A DNA stretch of 64,000 bases. It comes from Nocardia panacis (GTDB lineage: Bacteria; Actinomycetota; Actinomycetes; Mycobacteriales; Mycobacteriaceae). The stretch spans positions 186,001-250,000 of the forward strand of contig NZ_QZFU01000023.1 in NCBI RefSeq assembly GCF_003598715.1. The letters run 5' to 3'. Position numbers and translations under genes: made by a program. The notes under the pieces were generated by a model, which was not told where the DNA came from, did not search any database, and saw only the letters and a list, made by a program, of their open reading frames with translations. Of the stretch, positions 15,704 to 25,075 are shown one piece after another. Position 1 is the stretch's first letter. Each line of letters begins with the position of its first letter.

Positions 15704-17106
15704 GGATGTCCGTCGTCCTAACCCTGCTCAGTCTGGTCGGATTCATCGCGTTGACGGCGGGTACGGCCCTGTTCGTCGCCGCCGAGTTCTCGCTCACCGC
15801 ATTGGAGCGCAGCACCGTGGAGGCCGATGCCCGCACGGTGGGCGATGTGCGGTCGCGACTGGTCCGGCAGGCGCATCGCACGCTGTCGTTCCAGTTGTCG
15901 GGCGCGCAGCTCGGTATCACCATCACCACGCTGATCACCGGCTATATCGCCGAACCGGTCCTGGCTCGACTGCTGCGTCCACTCGTGGCCGCGCTCGGCC
16001 TGGGTGATGGTGCGGTGCAGGGCATTTCGCTGGTATTGGCGCTGGTGCTGGCCACCTCGCTGTCGATGATCTACGGCGAGTTGGTGCCGAAGAATATCGC
16101 CATCGCCAGATCGCTGGCCACCGCGCGCGCCACGGCCGGACCGATGATCGCCTTCTCCTCGGTCTTCGGTTGGCTGATCAATTTCCTGAACAACACGGCG
16201 AACTGGGTGGTGCGCCGCCTCGGCATCGAACCGGCCGAGGAGTTGCGTTCGGCGCGTTCCCCGCAGGAGTTGGGGTCGCTGGTGCGCACCTCGGCGGTGC
16301 GGGGCGCGCTGGATCAGCGGACCGCGCAGCTGATCGACCGGTCGCTGCGGTTCGGCGAGCTCAGCGCGGAGGATTTGATGACACCGCGCGTCAAGATCGA
16401 ATCCCTGGATTTGGACGACACCATCGCCGATCTGCTCGCCGCCGCCAACCGCACCGGGTACTCCCGCTTCCCTGTGATCGATGGCGACCTGGACAACACC
16501 CTGGGCGTGGTGCACGTCAAGCAGGCGTTCAGCCACGCGGCGCAGGTGCGCGGCACCATTCCGCTGCGGCTGCTGGCCCGCGCGGTGCCGGTGGTGCCCG
16601 CCAGCCTCGACGGCGACGAGGTGCTCGAGCGAGTGCGCGCGGACGGGATGCAGGTGGCGCTGGTCGTCGACGAGTACGGCGGCACGGCGGGCATCCTCAC
16701 CATGGAGGATCTGATCGAAGAGATTCTCGGCGATGTCCGCGATGAGCACGACGAGGAGGAGCTGGACGTGCGTCGGGTCTCCGACGGCTGGGACTGCTCG
16801 GGTCTGCTGCGCATCGACGAGATCTCCAGGGCCACCGGCTACGAGGCCCCCGAGGGCGAGTACGAAACCCTCGGCGGTTTGGTCCTCAGCCGCCTGGGCC
16901 GGATCCCGGTCGCGGGCGACGAGGTGATCCTGCCCAATTCCGTTGCCACCCACCACCATCCGGAGGACCACTCCGAGGGCGGCTGGCTCGCCGTGGTGGA
17001 GCGCATGGACGGTCGCCGCATCGACCGGGTGCGGTTGGTCCCGGCCACCGCATCGGTGCTGCAGAGCGCGGCGGCGCTGCTGAGCAAGGAGCCCAGCCAT
17101 GGGTGA
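15697..17106 (+). CDS. CNNM/CorC-type membrane protein with CBS pair (Rv1842c-like)
   Basis: 469 residues from GTG 15697; ATG 15706 is equally possible. The N-terminal DUF21/CNNM domain has four hydrophobic segments with GTALFVAAEFSLTALER, QLGITITTLITGYIAEP and MIYGELVPKNIAIARSLA. A CBS pair follows (SAEDLMTPRVKIESLD, NRTGYSRFPVIDG, VALVVDEYGGTAGILTMEDL), then a C-terminal CorC/HlyC domain (GDEVILPNSVATHH). The family was named hemolysin-like, but relatives are magnesium/sodium-coupled transporters. The stop overlaps the next start by eight bases, so the two paralogues are made together. Confidence 0.85.
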   Translation: MLRMSVVLTLLSLVGFIALTAGTALFVAAEFSLTALERSTVEADARTVGDVRSRLVRQAHRTLSFQLSGAQLGITITTLITGYIAEPVLARLLRPLVAALGLGDGAVQGISLVLALVLATSLSMIYGELVPKNIAIARSLATARATAGPMIAFSSVFGWLINFLNNTANWVVRRLGIEPAEELRSARSPQELGSLVRTSAVRGALDQRTAQLIDRSLRFGELSAEDLMTPRVKIESLDLDDTIADLLAAANRTGYSRFPVIDGDLDNTLGVVHVKQAFSHAAQVRGTIPLRLLARAVPVVPASLDGDEVLERVRADGMQVALVVDEYGGTAGILTMEDLIEEILGDVRDEHDEEELDVRRVSDGWDCSGLLRIDEISRATGYEAPEGEYETLGGLVLSRLGRIPVAGDEVILPNSVATHHHPEDHSEGGWLAVVERMDGRRIDRVRLVPATASVLQSAAALLSKEPSHG

Positions 17107-18163
17107 TCTCTACGGTGTGCTGCTCGCGCTGATCCTGTTGGCGGGCAACGCCTTCTTCGTCGGCGCGGAGTTCGCCCTCATCTCCGCCCGCCGCGACCGA
17201 TTGGAAGCCCTTGCGGCGCAGGGCAAACACAAGGCCGAGACGGTGATCCGGGCCGGGGAGAACCTGTCGATGATGCTGGCCGCGGCGCAGCTCGGCATCA
17301 CCATCTGCTCGATCCTGCTCGGCCGGGTGGGTGAGCCCGCGTTCGCGCATCTGCTGCAACGCCCGTTCGAATTGCTGGGGCTGCCGGAGCAATTGCTGCA
17401 TCCGGTGGGGTTCGCGCTGGCGCTGATCGTGGTGGTGATCCTGCACATCCTGCTGGGCGAGATGATTCCGAAGAATATCGCGCTCGCCGGGCCGGAACGC
17501 AGTGCGCTGCTGCTGGTCCCGATCCACCTGCAATGGTTGCGGCTGGCCCGCCCGCTCATCGCGGTCTACAACTGGGCGGCCAATATGTCGCTGCGCATGC
17601 TGCGCGTGGAACCCAAGGACGAATTGCAGGCCACCGTCTCCTCGGTAGAGCTCGCCGAGATGATCGGCGAATCCCGCTCCGAGGGTCTGCTCGACGAGGA
17701 GGAGCACCGCAGGCTCACCCAGGCGCTGGGCACCAGCGACCGCACCGTCGCCGATGTCATGGTGCCGCTGGCCACCACACGCTCGATTCCGCTGCGCGGC
17801 AATGGGACCACCCTCGGCGATATCGAATCCGCCGTCGCCGAAACGGGTTTCTCCCGCTATCCGGTGCGCGCGGCCGACGGGTCGCTGGTCGGCTACCTGC
17901 ACGTCAAGGATGTGCTCGACAAGGTGGCCGACGAATCGGCAGGCCCGTCGACGCCCATCCCGCGCACCGATATTCGTCCGCTCCCGACCGTCGGCGTCGG
18001 CACCGCCCTGCACGAGGCACTGGCCCGGCTGCGCCGCACCAACAGCCACCTCGGCCGGGTCGTGGACGCCCGCGGCAACACCACCGGCATTGTGGCGCTG
18101 GAGGATCTGGTCGAGGAGTTCGTCGGGACCGTGCGCGACGCCACGCACCGGATCGCCGAATGA
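17099..18163 (+). CDS. CNNM-type membrane protein with CBS pair (Rv1841c-like)
   Basis: 354 residues from ATG 17099. The DUF21/CNNM half has NAFFVGAEFALISARRDRLE, AAQLGITICSILLG and LLGEMIPKNIALAGPER. A CBS pair follows with VADVMVPLATTRSIPL, TGFSRYPVRAADGSLVGYLH and GRVVDARGNTTGIVALEDLVEE. It ends soon after the CBS pair, without the CorC domain of its upstream paralogue, so the two are not interchangeable and may form a heteromer. It overlaps both neighbours (8 bp upstream, ATGA downstream). Confidence 0.85.
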   Translation: MGDLYGVLLALILLAGNAFFVGAEFALISARRDRLEALAAQGKHKAETVIRAGENLSMMLAAAQLGITICSILLGRVGEPAFAHLLQRPFELLGLPEQLLHPVGFALALIVVVILHILLGEMIPKNIALAGPERSALLLVPIHLQWLRLARPLIAVYNWAANMSLRMLRVEPKDELQATVSSVELAEMIGESRSEGLLDEEEHRRLTQALGTSDRTVADVMVPLATTRSIPLRGNGTTLGDIESAVAETGFSRYPVRAADGSLVGYLHVKDVLDKVADESAGPSTPIPRTDIRPLPTVGVGTALHEALARLRRTNSHLGRVVDARGNTTGIVALEDLVEEFVGTVRDATHRIAE

Positions 18164-19038
18164 TCGAATCCCGCCCGAATGCGACAGGGGCCGCTGCACT
18201 CCCCGCGCGGCGGTGGCGCGACCTGGCCGCCGCACACCGCGCCGAGGTGGACACGCTCATCGGCCCCTACCTCGAACGACGGCGTGCGGGTGCCGCGCAC
18301 CCGGTCATCGACTTCCTGTTCACCTACTACGGGCACAAGCCGGCCCAGTTGCGCCGGTGGCATCCCGGATTCGGCGTGACGCTGGCCGATGCGGACGAGT
18401 ACGCGGGCGCGAGCGGCTACCATCGCGTCCCCGAAGGTCACACCGCCGACCCGGCCCATCTGGCGCGCCGCCGCGACACCGTCGAGTTCATCGCGAACCT
18501 GCTGCGCGCCACCGCATCCCGCCCCGCCCAACTGTCCTGCTTCGGCCTGCACGAGTGGGCCATGGTCTACCGCGCCGACGAACGCCGCCACCAGGCGCCG
18601 CTGCGCTTGGACCCGGCGGCCACCGACGCCGTCGTCGAATCGATGTCGCTGCGCTGCACCCACTACGACGCCTACCGCTTCTTCACCCCGGAGGCGGTGG
18701 GCCGCAACAATATCCACCTCACCAGGGACGACCAGCTCCGCCGCGAACAACCCGGCTGCCTACACGCCAATATGGACCTCTACAAGTGGGCCTTCAAACT
18801 CACCCCCCACATCCCCTCCACCCTCCTGCTCGACTGCTTCCGACTCGCCTGTGCCGCCCGCGAACTCGATATGCGCGCCAGCCCATACGATCTCACCGCC
18901 TACGGCTACACCCCGGTCCCCATCGAAACCCCCACCGGCCGAGCCGAATACGCCCGCACCCAGACGCGCCTCTCCACCCAAGCCACTACCCTGCGCACCC
19001 AGCTTCTCCAAACCTGCGAATCCCTCCTCGATTCCTGA
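18160..19038 (+). CDS. Conserved protein of the family annotated 3-methyladenine DNA glycosylase
   Basis: 292 residues from ATG 18160, overlapping the CNNM/CBS stop. Notable stretches are HPVIDFLFTYYGHKPAQLRR, LSCFGLHEWAMVYR and LRCTHYDAYRFFTPEA. This actinobacterial family carries the label 3-methyladenine DNA glycosylase in many genomes, but I see no helix-hairpin-helix or AlkA/Tag signature, so the enzymatic label should be treated as unproven. No membrane segment. It is likely co-transcribed with the two membrane proteins upstream. Confidence 0.5.
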   Translation: MIESRPNATGAAALPARRWRDLAAAHRAEVDTLIGPYLERRRAGAAHPVIDFLFTYYGHKPAQLRRWHPGFGVTLADADEYAGASGYHRVPEGHTADPAHLARRRDTVEFIANLLRATASRPAQLSCFGLHEWAMVYRADERRHQAPLRLDPAATDAVVESMSLRCTHYDAYRFFTPEAVGRNNIHLTRDDQLRREQPGCLHANMDLYKWAFKLTPHIPSTLLLDCFRLACAARELDMRASPYDLTAYGYTPVPIETPTGRAEYARTQTRLSTQATTLRTQLLQTCESLLDS

Positions 19039-19051
19039 GTTCCCCCCGCTC

Positions 19052-19376
19052 GTGCTGCTGGTGCTCGGTGCGGCGCTACGGCCGGCGTTCCTGCCCGAAC
19101 GACATTCGGCCCCTGCGGTTCTCGATGCGATCGAGATCGGATTCGCGCAGGACATGACCGCCCATCACGAGCAGGCGCTGCTCATGGTGCGACGCCTCGA
19201 ACCGGGGGCCGATCCGACGGTGCGACGATTGGCCCGCCAGATCGATGACGCGCAACGCCTAGAGGTGGGCGCGGCGTCGGTGTGAGGTGGGCGGCGCCAT
19301 GATTCAGGCGCAGGGCCAAGAGGTCGGAATCATGGGTGTCATGCTCGAACAACTAGGCGCGCAGCCACTCCCTTAG
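19052..19376 (+). pseudogene. Broken DUF305-like gene
   Basis: From GTG 19052 one frame gives IEIGFAQDMTAHHEQALLM and PTVRRLARQIDDAQRLEVG, the DUF305 pattern of metal-linked secreted proteins, but ends in TGA at 19283-19285. The expected end of the domain (QGQEVGIMGVMLEQLGAQ) reappears in another frame from ATG 19302 to TAG 19376. The N-terminal part of a full DUF305 protein is also short. I read it as a frameshifted remnant. Its 3' end touches the stop of the convergent membrane gene. Confidence 0.6.
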
Positions 19377-19945
19377 GCCTCATCGGTGAACCGGTACCAG
19401 AATTCGTGCCAGGGCTGATACGCGGTGCCATGCGGTGCGGGCGGACCGAGTTGCGGGGGCGGGTCACCGGGGAAGAAGGCGTAACCGATACCGGTTCCGT
19501 CGCCGGATTTGGTGTAGAAGAGGCATCCGCCGTCGCGGGCCGCCATCCGGACGATGGTGTAGAGCCCGACATGGGTGCTGCGGCCCGGATCGGCGCACTC
19601 GCGCGCCTCGCGCTCCATGATGGTGTGCGAGAGCTGCCAGATCGTCTCGCGCGGCATGTCGTACCAGATGAGCACCCCGAGCGCCGCGATGAACAGCGGC
19701 ACCTTCAGCGCCGCGAAAAATGTGTGGTACCGGACGATTCCGACGAGCCCCAGTAGGGCGGCGAGCGCGGTGAGCAATCCCAGCGCCGCCCACAGCGCCA
19801 CCAGCACCGGCATCCTGCCGTCGATCCCGACCTGCCAGAACAGTGCCACGCAGACCAGCAGCACCACGAGGGCCAAGAACTGCATACCACCGTGGAACCA
19901 GCCCGGCACCCGCTCCCGCCCGCGGCGCACCGCGTAGCTGCCCAT
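19373..19945 (-). CDS. Membrane protein of unknown function
   Basis: 190 residues from ATG 19945 (MGSYAVRRGRERVPGW). Three hydrophobic segments occupy about residues 20-42, 48-70 and 75-95, then a soluble C-terminal half with two Cys (ECADPGR, DGGCLFYTKSG) and GYAFFPGDPP. I do not recognise a family. The frame remains open far upstream, but the ATG at 19945 sits at the start of the hydrophobic protein-like composition. The nearest genes give no functional hint. Confidence 0.55.
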   Translation of the reverse strand: MGSYAVRRGRERVPGWFHGGMQFLALVVLLVCVALFWQVGIDGRMPVLVALWAALGLLTALAALLGLVGIVRYHTFFAALKVPLFIAALGVLIWYDMPRETIWQLSHTIMEREARECADPGRSTHVGLYTIVRMAARDGGCLFYTKSGDGTGIGYAFFPGDPPPQLGPPAPHGTAYQPWHEFWYRFTDEA

Positions 19946-20326
19946 AATCCTCAAGATACGGGGCCGCGATCGCCTCGCGCCGAACATCGGACAAACCCGC
20001 TCGCCGTCGGCGCGCACCGGCTCCGCGCCGGTCCGCCACCGCCCCCGGTGCCGACGGCGACCCTGTCCGTGCACGACATCCGTGCTCCACCGCGCGCGGC
20101 GAAATGGTCCGATCAGTACAGTAAATCGACCGACCGTTACGATCAGGGTGTTCGGCCGACCGCCGACACCCGCGACGCGCCCACCGATCGACCCCTCGGA
20201 TCCCGCGTGGCGGAGCCGAAATCGCGGACGCGACCGCGCCACCCGATCGAGCCGGTCGCCGCTACCCACGGGTAACATGACTGCGGGTTTCCAAGTCTTT
20301 TCCCATTCGCAAAGTGAGGGCAGTAG
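19946..20326. other. Intergenic region upstream of glcB
   Basis: About 380 bp with no gene I can support. It presumably holds the glcB promoter and the promoter of the divergent membrane gene. A short AT-richer stretch (20105-20150, with TACAGTAAATCGACC) is the most promoter-like part. No clear operator was identified. Confidence 0.4.
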
Positions 20327-22519
20327 ATGACAGAGCGGATTCAGGTCGGCGGGCTCCGAGTGGCCGAGGTGCTGCACGAATTCGTCGAGAACGCGGCGCT
20401 GCCCGGCTCCGGAGTCGACTCCGCCGCGTTCTGGGCGGGCGCCGAACAGGTCATCAATGACCTCGCCCCGCGCAATCGCGCCCTGCTGGCCGAGCGCGAC
20501 GAGATCCAGGGCAAGCTCGACGCCTGGCACGCCGAGCATCCCGGCGCGGGCTACGACAAGGCCGCCTACAAGAGCTTCCTGTCCGAGATCGGCTACCTGC
20601 GTGCCGAACCCGCCGATTTCCGCATCGCCACCGAGAACGTGGACGACGAGATCGCCACCACCGCGGGTCCGCAGTTGGTGGTCCCGGTGAGCAATGCGCG
20701 CTTCGCCATCAACGCCGCCAACGCGCGCTGGGGTTCGCTCTACGACGCGCTCTACGGCACCGATGCCATCTCCGAAGCCAATGGCGCGCAGAAAGGCAGC
20801 AGCTACAACAAGATCCGCGGCGACAAGGTCATCGAGTGGGGTCGCAACTTCCTCGACGACGCGGCCACCCTCATCACCGGTTCGCATATCGGCTCGCGCG
20901 CCTACCGCATCGTCGACGGCGAACTCGAGGTCGTCCTCGAGGACGGCACCGATATCGGTCTGGCCGATCCGTCGCTGCTCGTCGGCTACCTGGGCGATCC
21001 GGCCGCGCCGAGTTCGATCCTGTTGAAGCACAACGGTCTGCACATCGAGATCCAGATCGACCCGAATTCGCCGATCGGCAGCACCGACAACGCGGGTGTC
21101 AAGGACATCGTACTGGAGTCCGCGGTCACCACGATCATGGATTTCGAGGATTCGGTGGCCGCGGTCGACGCCGAGGACAAGGTGCTCTGCTACCACAACT
21201 GGCTCGGCCTGATGAAGGGCGATCTGGCCGAGGAGGTCAGCAAGGGCGGCAAGGGCGGCAAGACCTTCACCCGGACCATGAACCCGGACCGGGTCTACAC
21301 CGCCCTCGACGGCGGCGAACTGGTGCTGCACGGCCGCTCGCTGCTATTCGTGCGCAATGTCGGTCACCTGATGACCTCCGACGCCATCCTGGACTCCGAC
21401 GGCAACGAGGTGCCCGAGGGCATCATGGACGGCCTGATCACCTCGCTCATCGCCACCCACGCGCTGCGCGGGGACACCGTGCGCGCCAACAGCCGCACCG
21501 GCTCGGTGTACATCGTCAAGCCGAAGATGCACGGTCCGGACGAGGTCGCCTTCACCGATGAGCTGTTCGGCCGGATCGAGCAGGTGCTCGGCCTGCCCGC
21601 CAACACGCTCAAGGTCGGCATCATGGACGAGGAGCGCCGCACCACGGTCAACCTGAAGGCCGCCATCCTGGCCGCCAAGGACCGGGTGGTATTCATCAAC
21701 ACCGGTTTCCTGGACCGCACCGGCGACGAGATCCACACCTCGATGGCGGCCGGGCCGATGGTCCGCAAGGCCCAGATGAAGGCCCAGCAGTGGATCTCCT
21801 CCTACGAGGACTGGAATGTGGACACCGGCCTGGTCGCGGGCCTGCCCGGCAAGGCGCAGATCGGCAAGGGCATGTGGGCCATGCCGGATCTGATGCGCGA
21901 CATGCTCGAGCAGAAGATCGGCCACCCGCGCGCGGGCGCGAACACCGCCTGGGTGCCCTCGCCCACCGCGGCGACCCTGCATGCCACCCACTACCACCTG
22001 GTGGACGTCTTCGCTCGGCAGCGCGAACTGGCCAAGGGCGGCGCGCGTGCGAGCCTCGACCAGATCCTGGAGATCCCGCTGGCCGCCGCGCCTGACTGGA
22101 CAGCCGAGGACAAGCAGCAGGAGTTGGACAACAATTCCCAGTCCATCCTCGGCTATGTGGTGCGCTGGATCGATCATGGCGTCGGCTGCTCCAAGGTGCC
22201 CGACATCAATGACATCGGGCTCATGGAAGACCGTGCCACCCTGCGCATCTCGAGCCAGCTCATGGCGAACTGGCTGCGCCACGGGGTGGTGACCACCGAG
22301 CAGGTGGTGGCCAGTCTGGAGCGGATGGCCCCGGTGGTGGACCGCCAGAACGCGGGCGATCCCGCCTATCGGCCGATGGCCCCGGATTTCGCGGGCAGTA
22401 TCGCCTTCCAGGCCGCGAAGGAGCTCATCCTGGAGGGGACGACGCAGCCCAACGGCTACACCGAGCCGATCCTGCACCGCCGCCGCCGCGAAGCGAAGGC
22501 CCTCGCCGCCAAGAGCTGA
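20327..22519 (+). CDS. glcB: Malate synthase G
   Basis: 730 residues from ATG 20327 (MTERIQVGGLRVAEVLHEF), a normal length for the G form. Landmarks are NARFAINAANARWGSLYDALYG, HIEIQIDPNSPIG, the catalytic-domain strand DIVLESAVTTIMDFEDSVAA, EERRTTVNLKAAI, and FINTGFLDRTGDEIHTSM. It condenses glyoxylate with acetyl-CoA to malate, completing the glyoxylate shunt needed for growth on fatty acids and acetate. It is single-gene, with GAGGGCAG upstream of the start and a terminator directly after. The VWA gene downstream is the mycobacterial neighbour Rv1836c. Confidence 0.95.
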   Translation: MTERIQVGGLRVAEVLHEFVENAALPGSGVDSAAFWAGAEQVINDLAPRNRALLAERDEIQGKLDAWHAEHPGAGYDKAAYKSFLSEIGYLRAEPADFRIATENVDDEIATTAGPQLVVPVSNARFAINAANARWGSLYDALYGTDAISEANGAQKGSSYNKIRGDKVIEWGRNFLDDAATLITGSHIGSRAYRIVDGELEVVLEDGTDIGLADPSLLVGYLGDPAAPSSILLKHNGLHIEIQIDPNSPIGSTDNAGVKDIVLESAVTTIMDFEDSVAAVDAEDKVLCYHNWLGLMKGDLAEEVSKGGKGGKTFTRTMNPDRVYTALDGGELVLHGRSLLFVRNVGHLMTSDAILDSDGNEVPEGIMDGLITSLIATHALRGDTVRANSRTGSVYIVKPKMHGPDEVAFTDELFGRIEQVLGLPANTLKVGIMDEERRTTVNLKAAILAAKDRVVFINTGFLDRTGDEIHTSMAAGPMVRKAQMKAQQWISSYEDWNVDTGLVAGLPGKAQIGKGMWAMPDLMRDMLEQKIGHPRAGANTAWVPSPTAATLHATHYHLVDVFARQRELAKGGARASLDQILEIPLAAAPDWTAEDKQQELDNNSQSILGYVVRWIDHGVGCSKVPDINDIGLMEDRATLRISSQLMANWLRHGVVTTEQVVASLERMAPVVDRQNAGDPAYRPMAPDFAGSIAFQAAKELILEGTTQPNGYTEPILHRRRREAKALAAKS

Positions 22520-22864
22520 CGCTGCCTGTTCCGCTGCCCTCGGTGCGAAAGTGCCGGGGGCAGCGGCATTTTCGGGGAGAGTCTACGGGGAAGGTAACAA
22601 TTCGGGCAGAAAATGACCCGACAACCGGGGGTGGGCCGTGCCACCATGGCGGTCGACATGATCACCGCGCGTGCGGGATCGTCGATTCGAGCACAGTCGA
22701 TTTCGAGCACAGGGAGAGGGGGGCGGCGTGATTCCAGCGAAAAATCTGTCGGCACAGCGATTGATGAGCGACATGCGGTATATCGACCGCCGCTCCGCCG
22801 GATTCTGACCGGCCCGTCTCCGCTCCCCCTTTGCCTTTCTCTTCTCCGAAACATGGTGGTTCCC
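22520..22864. other. Intergenic region after glcB
   Basis: About 345 bp. The first 50 bases hold the glcB terminator. The rest shows no gene I can support; the last 60 bases before 22853 are pyrimidine-rich. Frames run through it from 22613 into the small gene at 22865, but no ribosome site supports an earlier start. Confidence 0.4.
22531..22570 (+). terminator. glcB terminator
   Basis: 13-bp stem (22531-22543 with 22554-22566, one G-T pair) around a 10-base loop, followed by CATTTTC. It lies 11 bp after the glcB stop. Confidence 0.75.
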
Positions 22865-23089
22865 ATGACCTTTCACTGTGGCTTCGCGCCCTCGACGCCG
22901 ACCGTCGACAACTGGATACGCACGCCCGTGCTGGTGCTCAACGCCAGCTACGAGGCACTCGACGAGGTCGGGGCCGACCGCGCGATCGTGCTGCTGCTCA
23001 GCGGCGCCGCCGAATCGGTCGCCGACCGGGAGCCGCACTTCCCGATCCGGTCCACCCACCTCCCTGCCGAGAAAGGAGAGCAGCCATGA
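22865..23089 (+). CDS. Small protein resembling the N-terminus of actinobacterial HNH endonucleases
   Basis: 74 residues from ATG 22865; ATG 22853 (MVVPMTFHC) is an alternative. The centre, TPVLVLNASYEALDEVGADR followed by AIVLLLSGAAESV, is like the opening of HNH endonucleases of the VLVLNASYEPL type, but no HNH nuclease motif follows. It is therefore either a truncated remnant or a stand-alone version of that N-terminal module. Its stop overlaps the start of the WhiB-like gene (ATGA), so the two are a translational pair. Confidence 0.5.
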   Translation: MTFHCGFAPSTPTVDNWIRTPVLVLNASYEALDEVGADRAIVLLLSGAAESVADREPHFPIRSTHLPAEKGEQP

Positions 23090-23352
23090 CCGCCGCACCG
23101 ATCCCGATCATCCTGGAACTCACCGACCTGCTTCCGCTCTCGGACAGCGGGGCCTGGCATCGCGCCGCCTGCCGGGGCGACCCGAACCACGAGGCGTGGT
23201 TCCCCTACCCGTCGCAGGACTTCGACTACGCCAGGCGGATCTGCGCGAACTGCCCGATCCGCGCGGCCTGCTTCGAATTCGCCGCGTCCACCGGGCAGAC
23301 CGGCGTGTGGGGCGGGCACGAATTCGATCGCGGGCGGATGATCCGCGACTGA
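23086..23352 (+). CDS. WhiB-like iron-sulfur transcription factor
   Basis: 88 residues from ATG 23086 with AAAGGAGAG upstream. Four cysteines (C29, C53, C56, C62; CxxCxxxxxC spacing at the last three) bind a 4Fe-4S cluster in this family, and GVWGG (73-77) is the Wbl turn. The basic C-terminal helix usual after GVWGG is short (HEFDRGRMIRD), weaker than in most WhiB proteins. Wbl proteins act by binding sigma A and altering promoter choice. Which of WhiB1-7 it matches is not clear, and the short form could be phage- or plasmid-like. It overlaps the upstream small gene. Confidence 0.8.
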   Translation: MTAAPIPIILELTDLLPLSDSGAWHRAACRGDPNHEAWFPYPSQDFDYARRICANCPIRAACFEFAASTGQTGVWGGHEFDRGRMIRD

Positions 23353-23412
23353 GATCCGGGTAGGTCCGACCGCCGGCGGGGCTACCCGCAGGTCAACCTA
23401 CACTGTTGCACC

Positions 23413-25074
23413 GTGGGCACACATCGCAGCGATAATAGGTCCAGGGGTGTCAGCAAAGGTCCGGTTATCGCCGCGGTGGTCCTCGTCCTAGCGGCGGCGG
23501 CGATCTTCAGTTGGTTCTGGGTGCGCGATCGCGCCGACAACAACGACAGGTCGGCGGCGACGGGCTGTGTGGAGGGCGCCGCAACGCTGTACGTGACGGT
23601 CGATCCGGAGCTGGAGTCGACGGTGCGGGCCGCCGCGGACCGGTATACCGCGAGCAAACCGCAGGTGCGCGATCACTGCGCTCAGGTTCAGGTGACGGCG
23701 CGCCCTTCGGCCGCCGTCGCCGCCGCTTTCGCCTCGGGCAAGCCCTGGGATCGGGCGCTCGGCCCGCAGCCCGCGCTGTGGATCGCCGATTCGAGCCGAT
23801 CGATCGAGGCCATGCGGGTGCCGGGACTCATCGAGGGCGCACCCGCCTCCCTGGCCGCCAGTCCGATCGTGCTCGCGGTGCCGGAGGAGTTGCGCGGCGC
23901 CTTGGAGCAGGCGAAGCTCACCTGGTCGGATCTGCCTCGGCTGCAACAGGGTTCGCTCACCGAACTCGGGTTGACCGGCTGGTCCGGACTGCGCATGGCG
24001 GTGCCGTCCGGCGACGGCACACTGGCCGCCGCGACCGCGGTGGCGGGGACCGTGTCGGGCACCGAACCGCTGTCGGAGGCGGCGGCCGGCTCGGGTCAGG
24101 CCATCGCCGCCGTCTCGGCGCTGGCCGCGAATGCCCCGAAGGCCGCCGATACCGGCGCCGCGCTCGCGACCATCGGTGGCGGGTCCGCGCCGGTGCACGC
24201 GGTGGCCGCGACGGAGCGTCAGGTCAAGGCCCAGGGCCGACTATCCGAATTCCGACCGGCGGGCGCCGCGCCCGTGGCCGACTATCCGGCCGCCGTCATG
24301 TCCGGACCTTGGGTGGATAAGACGCAGAACCTCATCGCGGGTGTCTTCTCCGACTATCTGCAGGCACCCGACCAGTCGAAAGCCTTCGCCGAGGCCGGTT
24401 TCGCCCCGTCGGTCGCCGCGGCGGTCCCGACGCGCGCCGCACTGGACAAGGTGCGCAACACCCTCGCCAATCCGGTCCTCGGCGTGCAGGCCACCGTCCT
24501 GTTGGACGTCTCGTCCTCCATGGCCACCGCCGACGGATCGACCACCCGCCTGAGCAACGCGCGCGGCGCGCTGCTGTCCACCCTCAATGTCATGCCGCCG
24601 GATTTCGGCCTCGGCGTGTGGACCTACGGCAAGAACCTCGACGGCACCGCGCCGTACAAGATCCAGGTGCCCACCGCCCAGCTCACCGGCGAGCAGCGGG
24701 GCACGCTCACCACCGCCCTCGGTGCGGTCCGGCCCGCCGACCTGCGCGCCGACCAGGCCTACCCGACCCTGCTGGCCGCCTATCGCAGCGCGATCGCCGA
24801 TTACGCGCCGGGCCGGACCAATTCGATCCTGCTCATCACCGACGGTCCCGATGACGATTCCGCCGTGAGCAGCGCGAAACTTCTCGCCGATATCGCCGCG
24901 GCGACCGATCCGGCGCATCCGATCCGCATCGATATCGTCGTCATCGGCGGCAGCGGTTCCGACGACACGCTGCGCACCCTCGCCCAGCGCACCAAAGGCG
25001 CCTACACCCGCCTGGACAGTTCCGATGACATCGCCTTCGGCACCGCCGTGGTCAACGCGCTGACCAAACCGTGA
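23413..25074 (+). CDS. Membrane-anchored protein with substrate-binding-like and VWA domains (Rv1836c-like)
   Basis: 553 residues from GTG 23413. One N-terminal transmembrane helix (residues 18-38, PVIAAVVLVLAAAAIFSWFW) places the rest outside. Residues about 50-340 resemble an extracellular solute-binding fold (TLYVTVDPELESTVRAAADR, DRALGPQPALWIADSS). Residues 365-553 are a von Willebrand A domain with intact MIDAS (DVSSSM, then LITDGPDDDS). VWA domains bind proteins through a metal ion. The same architecture occurs beside glcB in mycobacteria; function is unknown. It ends one base from the stop of the convergent gene. Confidence 0.75.
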   Translation: MGTHRSDNRSRGVSKGPVIAAVVLVLAAAAIFSWFWVRDRADNNDRSAATGCVEGAATLYVTVDPELESTVRAAADRYTASKPQVRDHCAQVQVTARPSAAVAAAFASGKPWDRALGPQPALWIADSSRSIEAMRVPGLIEGAPASLAASPIVLAVPEELRGALEQAKLTWSDLPRLQQGSLTELGLTGWSGLRMAVPSGDGTLAAATAVAGTVSGTEPLSEAAAGSGQAIAAVSALAANAPKAADTGAALATIGGGSAPVHAVAATERQVKAQGRLSEFRPAGAAPVADYPAAVMSGPWVDKTQNLIAGVFSDYLQAPDQSKAFAEAGFAPSVAAAVPTRAALDKVRNTLANPVLGVQATVLLDVSSSMATADGSTTRLSNARGALLSTLNVMPPDFGLGVWTYGKNLDGTAPYKIQVPTAQLTGEQRGTLTTALGAVRPADLRADQAYPTLLAAYRSAIADYAPGRTNSILLITDGPDDDSAVSSAKLLADIAAATDPAHPIRIDIVVIGGSGSDDTLRTLAQRTKGAYTRLDSSDDIAFGTAVVNALTKP

Positions 25075-25075
25075 A

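Noticed and set aside
22613..22864. N-terminal extension of the small HNH-like protein
   Set aside because: The added residues are low-complexity, without similarity or a ribosome site; the protein-like region starts at 22853-22865.
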